This document shows positions 54,685-63,766 of a DNA stretch of 64,000 nt, in pieces; position 1 is the stretch's first letter, and the number at the start of each line of letters is the position of its first letter. A model generated the notes under the pieces. It did not search any database, was not told the origin of the DNA, and saw nothing but the letters and a program-made list of their open reading frames with translations. The stretch covers positions 310,001 to 374,000 of the forward strand of contig JADYUL010000001.1 in assembly GCA_021531795.1 (NCBI GenBank), written 5' to 3'. Both the position numbers and the translations under genes were made by a program. This DNA is from Lacrimispora saccharolytica. GTDB lineage: Bacteria; Bacillota; Clostridia; Lachnospirales; Lachnospiraceae.

Positions 54685-55404
54685 ATGATATATGATAAGG
54701 ATATAAGAGAACCTTTATTTGATTTCCTGGATGAAACATTTGGAAAGAACAGGATTTTAGAAGAAAAGATTATTGGGAGTTCCAGGGCGGATGTTGTAAT
54801 GGTAACACCTGAGGCAATAATTGGTATTGAAATAAAAAGTGATGCTGATACATATGCTCGCCTAAAAACCCAGGTAAAAGACTATGACAAATACTATGAC
54901 TTAAACTTTGTGGTTGTTGGAACTTCCCATGTAGCTCATATAGAGGAGCATGTGCCGGATTACTGGGGAATTATCACAGTTGAAGAAGTTGATAATAATC
55001 TTGATTTCTATATATTAAGACGACCTGAACCTAATCCGAAGGTAACTTGGAAAAGAAAACTGGAAATGCTTTGGCGACCTGAAATTGCAGTGTTGCAAGA
55101 TGAATTTAAAATGCCAAAGTACCGAGAAAAGAGTAAGAAGTTTGTTCTAACGAAGGTTCTTGAAAGACTTGAAAACGGAAAGATTGATCCTAAAGAGTTT
55201 ACCCTTAAAATGAATGAACTCCTGATTCAAAGAGATTATAATTCAATCTCAGAGACGCTAAAAGAGTACAAGTTAGAAAAAAGAAAACGAATTGAAGAAA
55301 TGGAGAATGATCCGGAAAAAAGACTTGAACTGGAGCGTAAAAGAGAAATTGCCAGGCAGAATTTTGGTACTCACCGCAGACGCAGACGGCGCAGGAGACG
55401 GTGA
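54685..55404 (+). CDS. sce7726-family PD-(D/E)XK nuclease-like protein
   Basis: 239 residues. The N-terminal half matches the sce7726 family: D-I-R-P-L pattern (KDIREPLFDFLDETF), then Asp36 (SSRADVVMV), Glu49 and Lys51 in GIEIKSDADTYARLKTQVKDYDKYYD, the PD-(D/E)XK catalytic set. The C-terminal third is a charged helix and ends in nine consecutive Arg residues. Function of sce7726 proteins is not settled; they sit in mobile and defence regions. Start is weakly supported (AAGGA 11 bases before). Confidence 0.78.
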   Translation: MIYDKDIREPLFDFLDETFGKNRILEEKIIGSSRADVVMVTPEAIIGIEIKSDADTYARLKTQVKDYDKYYDLNFVVVGTSHVAHIEEHVPDYWGIITVEEVDNNLDFYILRRPEPNPKVTWKRKLEMLWRPEIAVLQDEFKMPKYREKSKKFVLTKVLERLENGKIDPKEFTLKMNELLIQRDYNSISETLKEYKLEKRKRIEEMENDPEKRLELERKREIARQNFGTHRRRRRRRRR

Positions 55405-55430
55405 GAAAAGATGATTAAATGAGGTAATAT

Positions 55431-55625
55431 ATGTACCCACCGGAAATATGTGAATCTACCGAGGAACAGAGAGAGCAATTCATAAGAGAACGATTTAAGT
55501 GTATATCAAATTGTGAGAATTGTGGTATATGCAAGGTTCTTAGGGGTAAGACACCTGAGGTAGCATTTGCGGATTATATTAAGGGAAAGAGAGAATTTAT
55601 TGAGGTTCAGCAGGACTATCGGTAG
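55431..55625 (+). CDS. small four-cysteine protein
   Basis: 64 residues with a Cys cluster (CISNCENCGICKVLRG), then YIKGKREFIEVQQDYR. I recognise it as a small conserved Firmicutes protein of unknown function. The four spaced Cys residues could bind zinc or an iron-sulfur centre. Start follows GAGGTAATAT. Confidence 0.6.
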   Translation: MYPPEICESTEEQREQFIRERFKCISNCENCGICKVLRGKTPEVAFADYIKGKREFIEVQQDYR

Positions 55626-55650
55626 GAGAAGTTGGATTCTTTTCGGCTAT

Positions 55651-55830
55651 ATGGGATACGTATTAGAAAGAGATGAAAGCAATATGAGCTATGTGGACAA
55701 AGGTGAGGGAGAGGTAATACTGTCAGTCCATGGCATTATTTAGTGGATATGATCAGGCGTATGATACCTGTCAAGAATTTGCGAACGATTATAGGATACT
55801 TGAGCCATCTCGATTTGGATTCCTGTGAAG
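55651..55830 (+). pseudogene. alpha/beta-hydrolase remnant
   Basis: MGYVLERDESNMSYVDKG ... VILSVHGI is read in one frame, then, after a one-base slip near 55738, SGYDQAYDTCQEFANDYRIL and EPSRFGFL in another, ending at an early stop. This matches the start of an alpha/beta hydrolase up to the oxyanion VHG motif and RFG loop; the nucleophile region is lost. Confidence 0.65.
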
Positions 55831-55853
55831 AAAAAACAGAATAGTTACAACTC

Positions 55854-55885
55854 AAACAGTAGGAGCGTCTGCCCCTACTGTTTTT
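55854..55885 (+). terminator. intrinsic terminator
   Basis: Stem AAACAGTAGG / CCTACTGTTT, 10-base loop, T-run. Left after the hydrolase remnant. Confidence 0.85.
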
Positions 55886-55982
55886 ATGTCAAAAACGCCC
55901 ACAACTTAGGTATCCATGAGTGCAAGATTCTGCATATATGATAAAATAAGATAGTAGTACTCTAGGATAAGGAGACAATCGA

Positions 55983-57850
55983 ATGTTAATATACAATGGA
56001 TTAAAGTCGGACTTCATGGCGGATACAGAGAACGATGTTTTAGAGACAAAACTGTATGATACGATAAAACAGAAAATGAATAGGAGTACCGGACTAAGTG
56101 AGCTAAATTCCTGGAGGAATTCGCTTAAAGAGATGTATATAACTCTGAATGATTCTGCTATTCCTTCAGATGCCGGGGTCGCTATTGAATACAATATTCC
56201 GCAGACATCTAAGAGAGTAGATTTTCTGATATCCGGATATGATGATAACAACAAGGGCAATGTAATTATCATTGAACTAAAGCAGTGGGAGCAGCTTCAA
56301 GCAGTTGAAGGACATGAGGCTATTGTTGAAACATATACAGGCGGAGCTAACAGACGTGTAGTTCATCCAAGTTATCAGGCCTGGTCATATGCTGCGCTGA
56401 TCAAAGACTATAATCAGTATGTTCAAGACGAGGATGTAGAACTTCATCCGTGTGCATATTTACACAACTACCCAAGGAAAGATAATGATCCACTGGATGC
56501 AAAACAGTATGAGGATGTTTTATCGGATGCTCCGGCTTTTACCTATGGACAAAGGGATGCATTAAGAAACTTCATAAAGAAGAATATCAAGACCGGAGAT
56601 GGAGAAGATACGTTAGTCAAGATTGAACATGGCAAAATCAAACCTTCCAAACAGCTTCAGGATTCAATTTGTGGAATGCTTAAGGGCAACAAAGAATTTA
56701 TCATGTTAGACGAGCAGAAGGTGGTGTATGAGACTATATTGAATCTTTCAACTAAATGTCAGAAGGACAACAAAAAACGAACAATTATTGTTGAAGGAGG
56801 TCCGGGAACAGGCAAAACCGTTGTGGCAATTAATCTGTTGGCAGAGCTCACCAAAAGAGATCAATTTGCCCAATATGTATCTAAGAATTCGGCGCCAAGA
56901 ATTGTGTATGGTTACAAACTTAAAGGCTCAATGAAGAGAAACAGCGTAGACAATCTGTTTAAGGGTTCCGGATGTTATACAGACGCTCCTCTTAATTCTA
57001 TCGGGACTATACTGGCTGATGAAGCTCATAGATTGAATGAGAAGTCAGGTATGTTTCAAAATCTGGGTGAGAATCAGATTAAAGAGATTATCCATGCTTC
57101 GAGATGCAGCGTATTCTTTATTGATGAGAGCCAGAGGGTTACAACAAGTGATATAGGAAGTGTTGAGGAGATTGAGAAATGGGCCCAAAAGGAGCATTCC
57201 GAAGTGTTCAGGATGGAGCTTATCTCTCAATTTAGATGCAATGGTTCCGACGGATATCTGGCTTGGGTTGATGATGTGCTTCAGATACGTGATACTGCCA
57301 ACTACGATCTTGAGGGCATCGATTATGATATAAGAATATGTGATTCTCCAATGGAAATGGAACATATCATTTTGGAGAAGAACAGTATAAGAAATCGTGC
57401 GCGGATATTGGCCGGATATTGTTGGAACTGGCCTAAGGCAACCCGAAATGATGTTAATTACCATGATATCAAGATTGGAGATTATGGTATTAGTTGGAAT
57501 CTGGATGGAGGAGATGCTTTTGCTATTAATCCGGATTCGGTTCATGAAGCGGGATGTATTCATACTTCTCAGGGATTGGAGTTCGATTACGTCGGTGTCA
57601 TTATCGGAGATGATATGAGAATGGTGAGATTATCACAGATTACTCCAAGAGAGCCAAGACTGATCAGTCAATGAAGGGAATTAAAGGAATTGCTAAGAAC
57701 AATCCACAGGAAGCGAACAGATTGGCAGATGAAATAATCAAGAATACATACAGAACCCTTATGACAAGGGGCATGAAGGGTTGCTATGTATATTGTACTG
57801 ACAGCAAACTGTCAGAATACCTTAAGGAAAGGCTTAATAAGGAGGCTTAA
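55983..57850 (+). pseudogene. DUF2075 (Schlafen-type) helicase, frameshifted
   Basis: First frame gives 563 residues: an N-terminal nuclease-like region (VIIIELKQWEQLQAVEG), Walker A GGPGTGKTVVAI, Walker B ILADEAHRLN, DESQR, and the helicase motif CIHTSQGLEFDYVGVIIGDD. Near 57620 the frame slips: the family continuation NGEIITDYSKRAKTDQSMKG and NTYRTLMTRGMKGCYVYCTD is intact in another frame up to the stop at 57850. One missing A in AGAAATGG explains it. The gene is therefore recently broken, or the frameshift is a sequencing error. MazG-like gene follows at once. Confidence 0.8.
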
Positions 57851-57851
57851 G

Positions 57852-58184
57852 ATGACACAGGAAACAATCAATCAGATACTAAAGTTCAGAGATGATAGGG
57901 AATGGAAGCAGTTCCACAATCCGAAGGACCTGGCTATTTCCATTTCCTTAGAGTCTGCAGAACTTTTGGAAGTATTCCAGTGGAGCGGTTTAGATACCTC
58001 ATGTGATGAGAAAATCGAGAAGATTAAGGAAGAATTAGCCGATATTTTCATATACTGTGTCGAAATGGCAGATGCCTGTGAATTGGATATTGATGAAATT
58101 ATTCAGAAAAAACTGATAACCAACAACAAGAAATATCCTGTTGATAAGGCCAAGGGGAAAAGCGATAAGTACAATAAGTTATGA
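57852..58184 (+). CDS. MazG-like nucleotide pyrophosphohydrolase
   Basis: 110 residues. The EExxE...ExxD metal site of the all-alpha NTP pyrophosphatase fold is visible (LESAELLEVFQW, E34/E37; EELADIFIY, E61/D64). Such enzymes remove odd or regulatory nucleotides. ATG at 57852, after AAGGAGGCTTAAG, lies one base after the DUF2075 stop; the longer frame upstream overlaps that gene and is rejected. DUF2075-MazG pairs recur in Firmicutes, which suggests shared function. Confidence 0.88.
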   Translation: MTQETINQILKFRDDREWKQFHNPKDLAISISLESAELLEVFQWSGLDTSCDEKIEKIKEELADIFIYCVEMADACELDIDEIIQKKLITNNKKYPVDKAKGKSDKYNKL

Positions 58185-58209
58185 TTAAATAATGGCAAGA
58201 GCGGCATTG

Positions 58210-58247
58210 AAAAAAATTAAGAGCTTCTCTTCGTGAGAAGCTCTTAA
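58210..58247 (-). terminator. tracrRNA terminator
   Basis: A 13-bp stem TTAAGAGCTTCTC / GAGAAGCTCTTAA with 5-base loop; on the minus strand it is followed by a U7 run (A-run at 58210-58216 on plus). Confidence 0.9.
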
Positions 58248-58339
58248 TTAACACACAATGTGCTGTCGGACGAACCGACGATTTGAGTAAACTTTTATTT
58301 GAACTCGCGGTGTAATTCTATAGGGGTCTATAAAACTAC
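58210..58339 (-). ncRNA. tracrRNA, antisense to the cas9 leader
   Basis: About 130 nt on the minus strand. From 5': anti-repeat (58330 down to about 58297) complementary to the CRISPR repeat over GTGTAATTCTATAGGGGTCT with a bulge, lower-stem TTCAAAT, a nexus-like hairpin (AGTTTACT), stem GUCGG/CCGAC, a small CACA/GUGUG hairpin and the terminator. This matches the parts order of type II-A tracrRNAs. It pairs with crRNA and loads Cas9. Confidence 0.88.
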
Positions 58340-58345
58340 ACTAGA

Positions 58346-58374
58346 ATTGTATCATCATAAGGAGATGATGTCTA
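58346..58374 (-). promoter_or_regulatory. tracrRNA promoter
   Basis: Minus strand: TAGACA (58374-58369), 17-base spacer, TACAAT (58351-58346), start near 58339, at the edge of the anti-repeat. The -35 hexamer lies between the cas9 ribosome site and start codon. Confidence 0.7.
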
Positions 58375-58375
58375 T

Positions 58376-61300
58376 ATGGGAAGAGAAAAAATCTATGTTG
58401 GGCTTGATATAGGAACAAATTCGGTTGGATACGCGGTAACGGATAGTGTATACAACATAAAGAAATTACACGGTAAACAAGCATGGGGAACAGTAATTTT
58501 TGACGAGGCTTCATTGAAAGATGAGAGGAGAGTTCATAGAAGCGATAGAAGACGGCTTGATAGAAAGAAGCAGAGAGTATTATTTATACAGGAATTTTTT
58601 GCAAAAGAGATTAGTAAGATTGATCCATCATTTTATAAGAGGATAAAAGAAAGCTCTTTTTATGGTGATGATTCGGAATGCAAATTCAGTTTATTTTGCG
58701 ATGGAAACTTTACAGATAAAGAATATCACGATAAATATCCGACCATTCATCATTTGATTGCTGACTTAATGAATAATGATGAGTATCATGACCCAAGACT
58801 CGTATATTTGGCTGTTTCATGGCTTGTTACCCATAGAGGTCATTTTCTAAGTAATATTAGTCTTGAAAATATTGATAAGATAAAGGATTTTTATACCGTT
58901 TATTCAGGTTTGATGAACTTTTTCGCCTTAGAAAAACCATGGGATATGGAATATAGTGAAGAACTAGGAGAGATAATTAAAAAGAAGACAGGTGTTAATA
59001 ATAAGTATGCATTACTTAATGATTATCTGTATGGTGGGGCTAAACCATCAAGAGAGATTTCAGAAGAATTTCCATATAGTAGAGAAGGAATTGTAAAACT
59101 CCTGGCAGGTGGAACGTATAAGATATCAGAGCTGTTTGGGAAAGAGGAGTATCAGGAACTTGGCTCAATATCCTTAGGAATGAATGAGGATAAGTTTATT
59201 GAAATATCTGCCGTATTAGGAGATGATATAGAATTAATCGAAGCATTACGCAGTGTTTATGATTGGTCTACTTTAGTAGACATATTGGGAGATTATAACT
59301 CTATTTCTGAAGCAAAAATTGCTACGTATAAAAAACATAAAACGGATTTAGCTAATCTTAAATACATAATAAGGAAATATTCTTCTGAAAAATATGATGA
59401 AGTATTTAGAGATAATGATGGTGGTAAATACGGATCTTATGTTAAGGGAGGAAAGGGTTCGATAAACCTTGAAGATTTTAATAAGGCAATCTTAAGTATT
59501 ATCAGAAATATAGTGCCTGAATCAGATGATGAAAAGATTATCCATAAGGTGGTTGAAGAACTTGAATTAAGAACCTTTTTACCGAAACAGAAAAATACTG
59601 ATAACAGAGTAATTCCGTATCAGCTTTATTTATTTGAGTTATTAAAAATTCTTGATAATGCAGAAAGATATCTTCCTTTTCTTAGTGAAGTATCCGACGA
59701 GTATTCTGTGAAAGAAAAAATTATTTCAGTATTTAGGTTTAGGATTCCGTATTTTGTGGGTCCGCTGAATGATCATTCTGATTACGCTTGGATAAAACGT
59801 TATCCGGGAGCAATAGGAAAAATAACTCCATGGAATTTTGATAAAGTGGTTGATTTAGATTCCAGCGAGCAGGAATTCATTAGAAGAATGACAAATACTT
59901 GTACCTATCTTCCGGGAGAGGATGTATTGCCAAAGTGTTCTTTATTATATCAGAAGTTTACCGTATTAAATGAGATAAATAATATTTCTGTAAATGGTGA
60001 ACGTATTTCTGTTGAACTAAAGCAGAAAATATATAATGATTTATTCCTGAAATACAACAAGGTAACAAAAAAGAAGATTGTAGATTATCTTTTGGCGAAC
60101 GGATATATAGAAAAAGGATATGAGGAGTTAGTATCAGGTGTAGATACAAACCTGACTTCAACGCTTTCTTCATACAAAGCATTCTTTAATCTAATGGATA
60201 GTGGTCTGCTTACACAAAATGATGTAGAAACCATTATTGAGCGTTCAACATATTCAGAAGATAAGTCGCGTTTGGTTATTTGGATTGGAAAACAATATCC
60301 ATATTTGTCAGAAAAAGATGTTAAGTATATTTGTGGTATCAAGCTAAAAGACTTTGGACGTTTATCAGCAAAATTATTAAATGGAATTGAGGGATGCGAT
60401 AAACAAACGGGTGAAGTATACACTGTAATCAGTGCACTTTGGAATACTCAGAATAATTTAAGTGAAATAATTCTCTCAGATGAAATATTTTCCTTTAAGA
60501 AAGAGATTGAGGATTATCAGAAAGACTATTATCTGGACAGAAAAACAGTGTTATCAAATAGACTTGATGATATGCGTATTTCTAATGCAGTAAGAAGACC
60601 AATATATAGGACTCTTGCTGTTCTTAAAGACATAGAAAAAGCGTTTGGAAAACCGGACAAAATTTTTGTTGAAATGGCAAGAGGAAGTGATGGCAGTGAA
60701 AAAGGTAGGAGGAAAAAATCTCGATTAGAACAGGTACTTGATTTATACAAGAAATGCGATGAAGAGGATATAAGAGATTTAAAAAGACAATTATTGGATA
60801 TGGGAGAATATGCAAATAATAAGCTTCAAAGTGACAAATTATTCTTGTTCTATATGCAGCTTGGCAAATGTATGTATACTGGAAAATCAATTAAGCTCGA
60901 AGAAATAGGAACTAAGTTGTATGATATAGATCATATTTTTCCACAGTCTTTTGTTACCGATGACAGTATAATTAATAATAAGGTACTCGTATTGTCAGAG
61001 GAAAACGGAAAGAAGAGTGATATATATCCGATATCATCAGAAATTCGTCATAAGATGTCATCAATTTGGAAGTATTTGTATGAAATTGGAGCGATTTCGG
61101 AAATCAAGTATAAGCGCCTTGTAAGAAGTACTCCATTTACGGACGATGAAAAAATTGGATTTATCAATAGACAGTACGTTGAAACAACCCAGGCAACAAA
61201 GGCAGTAGCAACAATTATTGGTGAAAAATTCCCTGATACAGAAATTGTATATTGTAAAGCAAGATTAGTTTCTGATTTTAGGCATGCATTTGATATATAT

Positions 61301-62413
61301 AAAAGTCGAATCGTAAATGATTTACATCATGCGGTAGATGCATATCTGAACGTTGTAGTTGGCAATGTTTATAATATGCGATTTTCAAAAAGGTGGTTTA
61401 ACATTAATCAAGAATATAGCGTTAAACCCAAGACTATTTTTACGCATGATGTGAAATGTGGTAATGAAGTGATATGGAATACACAAATGCTTGAAAATGT
61501 GAAAAAACAAGCGGTTAAGAGTAATGCACATTTTGTAAAATATTCATATTTCAAGCATGGTGTTTTTTTCGATCAGATGCCAGTTTCTAAGAATAATGCC
61601 AAAATTCCAATTAAAAAGGGAATGCATACTGATAAGTATGGTGGATACGACAAGCCGGCTGTAATGTTCTATATTCCGGTAAGATATTTGCAAGGGAAAA
61701 AAACCTCAATCCTAATCATGTCGGTTGAACTTCTTTACGGGAAGAGATTTTTGATCGATAAGGAATTTGCAAGAGAATACTCATATAGTAGACTTGAGTA
61801 TATATTAGGAAAACCGGTTGATAGTATTGAATTTCCTATGGGTATGCGCCCATGGAAAGTTAATACGGTATTATCACTTGATGGATTTAGAGTTGCTATA
61901 ACAGGCATAGGCAATAATGGAAAGACATTGCTGATTCAAGGCGTTACTCAATTTGCAAGTAATAATGAATGTACATATTATCTTAGTAAATTGGAGAAAC
62001 TGTCTAAAAAATTCAAGAATAATGCAAAGTACATCTATGATGAAGAATTTGATATCGTATCCAAAGCAAGAAATTTGGAATTATATGATCTGTATCTTAA
62101 AAAGTATAAAGAGTCAATCTATTCTAAAAGAATTAATAAACCATTGGAAATAATAGAAAATGGAAGAACTGACTTTGAGAAATTGAGTGTATTAGAACAG
62201 GTTGATATGTTATTAAACATCCATAGTACATTTGGAAGAAGTGGAGCATCTGGAGTTGATTTAGGCAAAATAGGTGGGTCTCCAAGATGTGCAGCGACAA
62301 GCTTTAGTGCAAATGTGTCAAATTGGAATAAGCAATATAAAGATGTTCGCATTATTGATATGTCACCCTCAGGGTTATGGGAAAGACAATCAATGAATCT
62401 TTTGGAATTGTAA
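58376..62413 (+). CDS. cas9: type II-A CRISPR effector nuclease Cas9
   Basis: 1345 residues. RuvC-I YVGLDIGTNSVGYAV with Asp11; Arg-rich bridge helix (RRVHRSDRRRLDRKKQRV, near residue 60); RuvC-II IFVEMARGSD with Glu766; HNH YDIDHIFPQS with His853; RuvC-III NDLHHAVDAYL with His985 and Asp988. The C-terminus has IIDMSPSGLWERQSMNLLEL, the usual II-A ending, so the protein is whole. It cuts DNA matching a spacer beside a PAM. Start follows AAGGAGATGATGTCTAT. The PAM cannot be read from sequence. Codon use is AT-rich compared with the core genes. Confidence 0.97.
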   Translation: MGREKIYVGLDIGTNSVGYAVTDSVYNIKKLHGKQAWGTVIFDEASLKDERRVHRSDRRRLDRKKQRVLFIQEFFAKEISKIDPSFYKRIKESSFYGDDSECKFSLFCDGNFTDKEYHDKYPTIHHLIADLMNNDEYHDPRLVYLAVSWLVTHRGHFLSNISLENIDKIKDFYTVYSGLMNFFALEKPWDMEYSEELGEIIKKKTGVNNKYALLNDYLYGGAKPSREISEEFPYSREGIVKLLAGGTYKISELFGKEEYQELGSISLGMNEDKFIEISAVLGDDIELIEALRSVYDWSTLVDILGDYNSISEAKIATYKKHKTDLANLKYIIRKYSSEKYDEVFRDNDGGKYGSYVKGGKGSINLEDFNKAILSIIRNIVPESDDEKIIHKVVEELELRTFLPKQKNTDNRVIPYQLYLFELLKILDNAERYLPFLSEVSDEYSVKEKIISVFRFRIPYFVGPLNDHSDYAWIKRYPGAIGKITPWNFDKVVDLDSSEQEFIRRMTNTCTYLPGEDVLPKCSLLYQKFTVLNEINNISVNGERISVELKQKIYNDLFLKYNKVTKKKIVDYLLANGYIEKGYEELVSGVDTNLTSTLSSYKAFFNLMDSGLLTQNDVETIIERSTYSEDKSRLVIWIGKQYPYLSEKDVKYICGIKLKDFGRLSAKLLNGIEGCDKQTGEVYTVISALWNTQNNLSEIILSDEIFSFKKEIEDYQKDYYLDRKTVLSNRLDDMRISNAVRRPIYRTLAVLKDIEKAFGKPDKIFVEMARGSDGSEKGRRKKSRLEQVLDLYKKCDEEDIRDLKRQLLDMGEYANNKLQSDKLFLFYMQLGKCMYTGKSIKLEEIGTKLYDIDHIFPQSFVTDDSIINNKVLVLSEENGKKSDIYPISSEIRHKMSSIWKYLYEIGAISEIKYKRLVRSTPFTDDEKIGFINRQYVETTQATKAVATIIGEKFPDTEIVYCKARLVSDFRHAFDIYKSRIVNDLHHAVDAYLNVVVGNVYNMRFSKRWFNINQEYSVKPKTIFTHDVKCGNEVIWNTQMLENVKKQAVKSNAHFVKYSYFKHGVFFDQMPVSKNNAKIPIKKGMHTDKYGGYDKPAVMFYIPVRYLQGKKTSILIMSVELLYGKRFLIDKEFAREYSYSRLEYILGKPVDSIEFPMGMRPWKVNTVLSLDGFRVAITGIGNNGKTLLIQGVTQFASNNECTYYLSKLEKLSKKFKNNAKYIYDEEFDIVSKARNLELYDLYLKKYKESIYSKRINKPLEIIENGRTDFEKLSVLEQVDMLLNIHSTFGRSGASGVDLGKIGGSPRCAATSFSANVSNWNKQYKDVRIIDMSPSGLWERQSMNLLEL

Positions 62414-62685
62414 TAAAGTCATTAGGGCTTGAATTCAATGAAGATTATGGTAATATTTGTGATAAAATAATCGATTATATGGAACTTGTGAGAGAATATG
62501 ATAGTATCAAACTGTTTGTCTTTGTCAACTTAAGAAGTTATATCTCAGATAAAGACTGTATAATGTTATATGACACAATCTTGAGGAAACAATTTATGAC
62601 AATTATGCTTGAAAATTGTGAGCACGAGATTTGTCCATACGAAAAACGTACTATCATTGATAAGGATGATTGCGTAATAAAATAA
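62377..62685 (+). pseudogene. csn2: csn2 remnant, C-terminal half only
   Basis: The frame from about 62395 reads VIKSLGLEFNEDYGNICDKI, then KLFVFVNLRSYISDKD and CEHEICPYEKRTIIDKDDC. This aligns by eye with the C-terminal half of Csn2 (LIKSLG, LLIFINSGAFLTKDE, end of the fold). Its N-terminal half, cas2 and cas1 are absent: cas9 ends at 62413 inside the same stretch. The ATG at 62377 lies within cas9, so any product would be 102 residues with a non-native start. Confidence 0.82.
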
Positions 62686-62787
62686 GTTCTTTGAAAACAA
62701 AATATGGAGCATGAAGATACACACAACTACATCCCTGTTTATACTGCTATCAGGCAATGCGGATTGTTCCTCAAATGATGATTTGGG
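62686..62787 (+). promoter_or_regulatory. CRISPR leader
   Basis: About 100 bases between the csn2 remnant and the first repeat, AT-rich, ending GATTTGGG before the repeat. It is taken as the leader because the far end of the array carries the broken repeat. Confidence 0.6.
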
Positions 62788-63143
62788 GTTTGAGAGCAGT
62801 GTAATTCTATAGGGGTCTTAAGCTTACATAGTGTATTACAATGCACTACCTCCGTTTGAGAGCAGTGTAATTCTATAGGGGTCTCAAGCTTGCAAAACAT
62901 TTTGAATACAGGTCAAATGTTTGAGAGCAGTGTAATTCTATAGGGGTCTCAAGCTGTTAGTCATAGAGAAGCCTTGCAGATTATGTTTGAGAGCAGTGTA
63001 ATTCTATAGGGGTCTCAAGCCCCATACATATTCGTCGTAACCTTTAGATAGTTTGAGAGCAGTGTAATTCTATAGGGGTCTCAAGCTGAAGAAAAATGGC
63101 TTATGGACTGTAAATCTGTTTGAGAGCAGTGTAATTCTATAGG
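62788..63143 (+). CRISPR. type II-A CRISPR array, six repeats, five spacers
   Basis: 36-bp repeat starting GTTTGAGAGCAGTG and ending GGGGTCTCAAGC, at 62788, 62854, 62919, 62985, 63051 and 63118. The first has one change (TCTTAAGC); the last is cut after 26 bases. Spacers are 30, 29, 30, 30 and 31 bases and unlike each other; I found no match for them in this window by eye. The repeat middle is identical to the tracrRNA anti-repeat region, linking array, tracrRNA and Cas9. Confidence 0.97.
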
Positions 63144-63304
63144 CAGCTTTTTTTGAGGTACCATGATATTTAGGGAACGTTTTGTTTCGCTGTATGACGG
63201 TAGTGTGTCATATTTCATGTTCTATTCTTGCAAGGCTGCGATTCGCTCAGTTCGGGGCGATTTTGCAGGGGAATAATTGATAATCACGTGAAGGGAGGTA
63301 TGAT

Positions 63305-63766
63305 ATGGCATTAATGACCGTTTATCACGGCGGGTATCAACCGGTAGAAAAGCCGGAGATACGTGTGAATAAGTATACAAAGGATTTCGGTGAAGGTTTT
63401 TATTGCACCATAATAAAAGAACAAGCTCAGAAGTGGGCAAGGCGTTATACTACAAAAATTGTATCGGTATATGATGTGCGAATAACGTCAGGACTTAAGG
63501 TTCTGGAGTATAAAGAAATGACAGAAGAATGGCTGGATTTTATTGTTGCTTGCAGAAGTGGACAACCTCACGATTATGATATTGTGATTGGGGCTATGGC
63601 TGATGATCAGATTTATTCTAACATTTCCGATTATATGGATGGAACCATTACAAGGGAACAGTTTTGGGTTTTGGCTAAATTCAAATATCCGACACATCAG
63701 ATTGCATTTTGTACGGAGGAGGCACTTAAATGCTTGAATTACAGGGGAGCAGAGGAGGTCCAGTGA
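63305..63766 (+). CDS. DUF3990 protein (ADP-ribosyltransferase-like)
   Basis: 153 residues. Family motifs YHGGYQPVEKPEIRV, KDFGEGFYCTIIKEQAQKWARR and DIVIGAMADDQIY. DUF3990 proteins are thought to have an ADP-ribosyltransferase-like fold and are usually encoded with DUF3791 proteins; the pair behaves like a toxin-antitoxin unit by organisation. Start follows AAGGGAGGTATGAT. The 160 bases between the array end and this gene hold no feature I can name. Confidence 0.78.
   Translation: MALMTVYHGGYQPVEKPEIRVNKYTKDFGEGFYCTIIKEQAQKWARRYTTKIVSVYDVRITSGLKVLEYKEMTEEWLDFIVACRSGQPHDYDIVIGAMADDQIYSNISDYMDGTITREQFWVLAKFKYPTHQIAFCTEEALKCLNYRGAEEVQ

Noticed and set aside
54407-54688. 93-codon frame before the sce7726 gene
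   Set aside because: It begins inside a hairpin of cluster C, lacks a ribosome site and shows no family motif.
58210-58250. Long inverted repeat before cas9 as a terminator of the MazG-like gene
   Set aside because: The T-run is on the minus-strand side, so it ends the tracrRNA; on plus there is no good T-run.
62414-62787. Hidden or short cas1/cas2 after cas9
   Set aside because: All frames were read; only the csn2 end is found and the space is too small.
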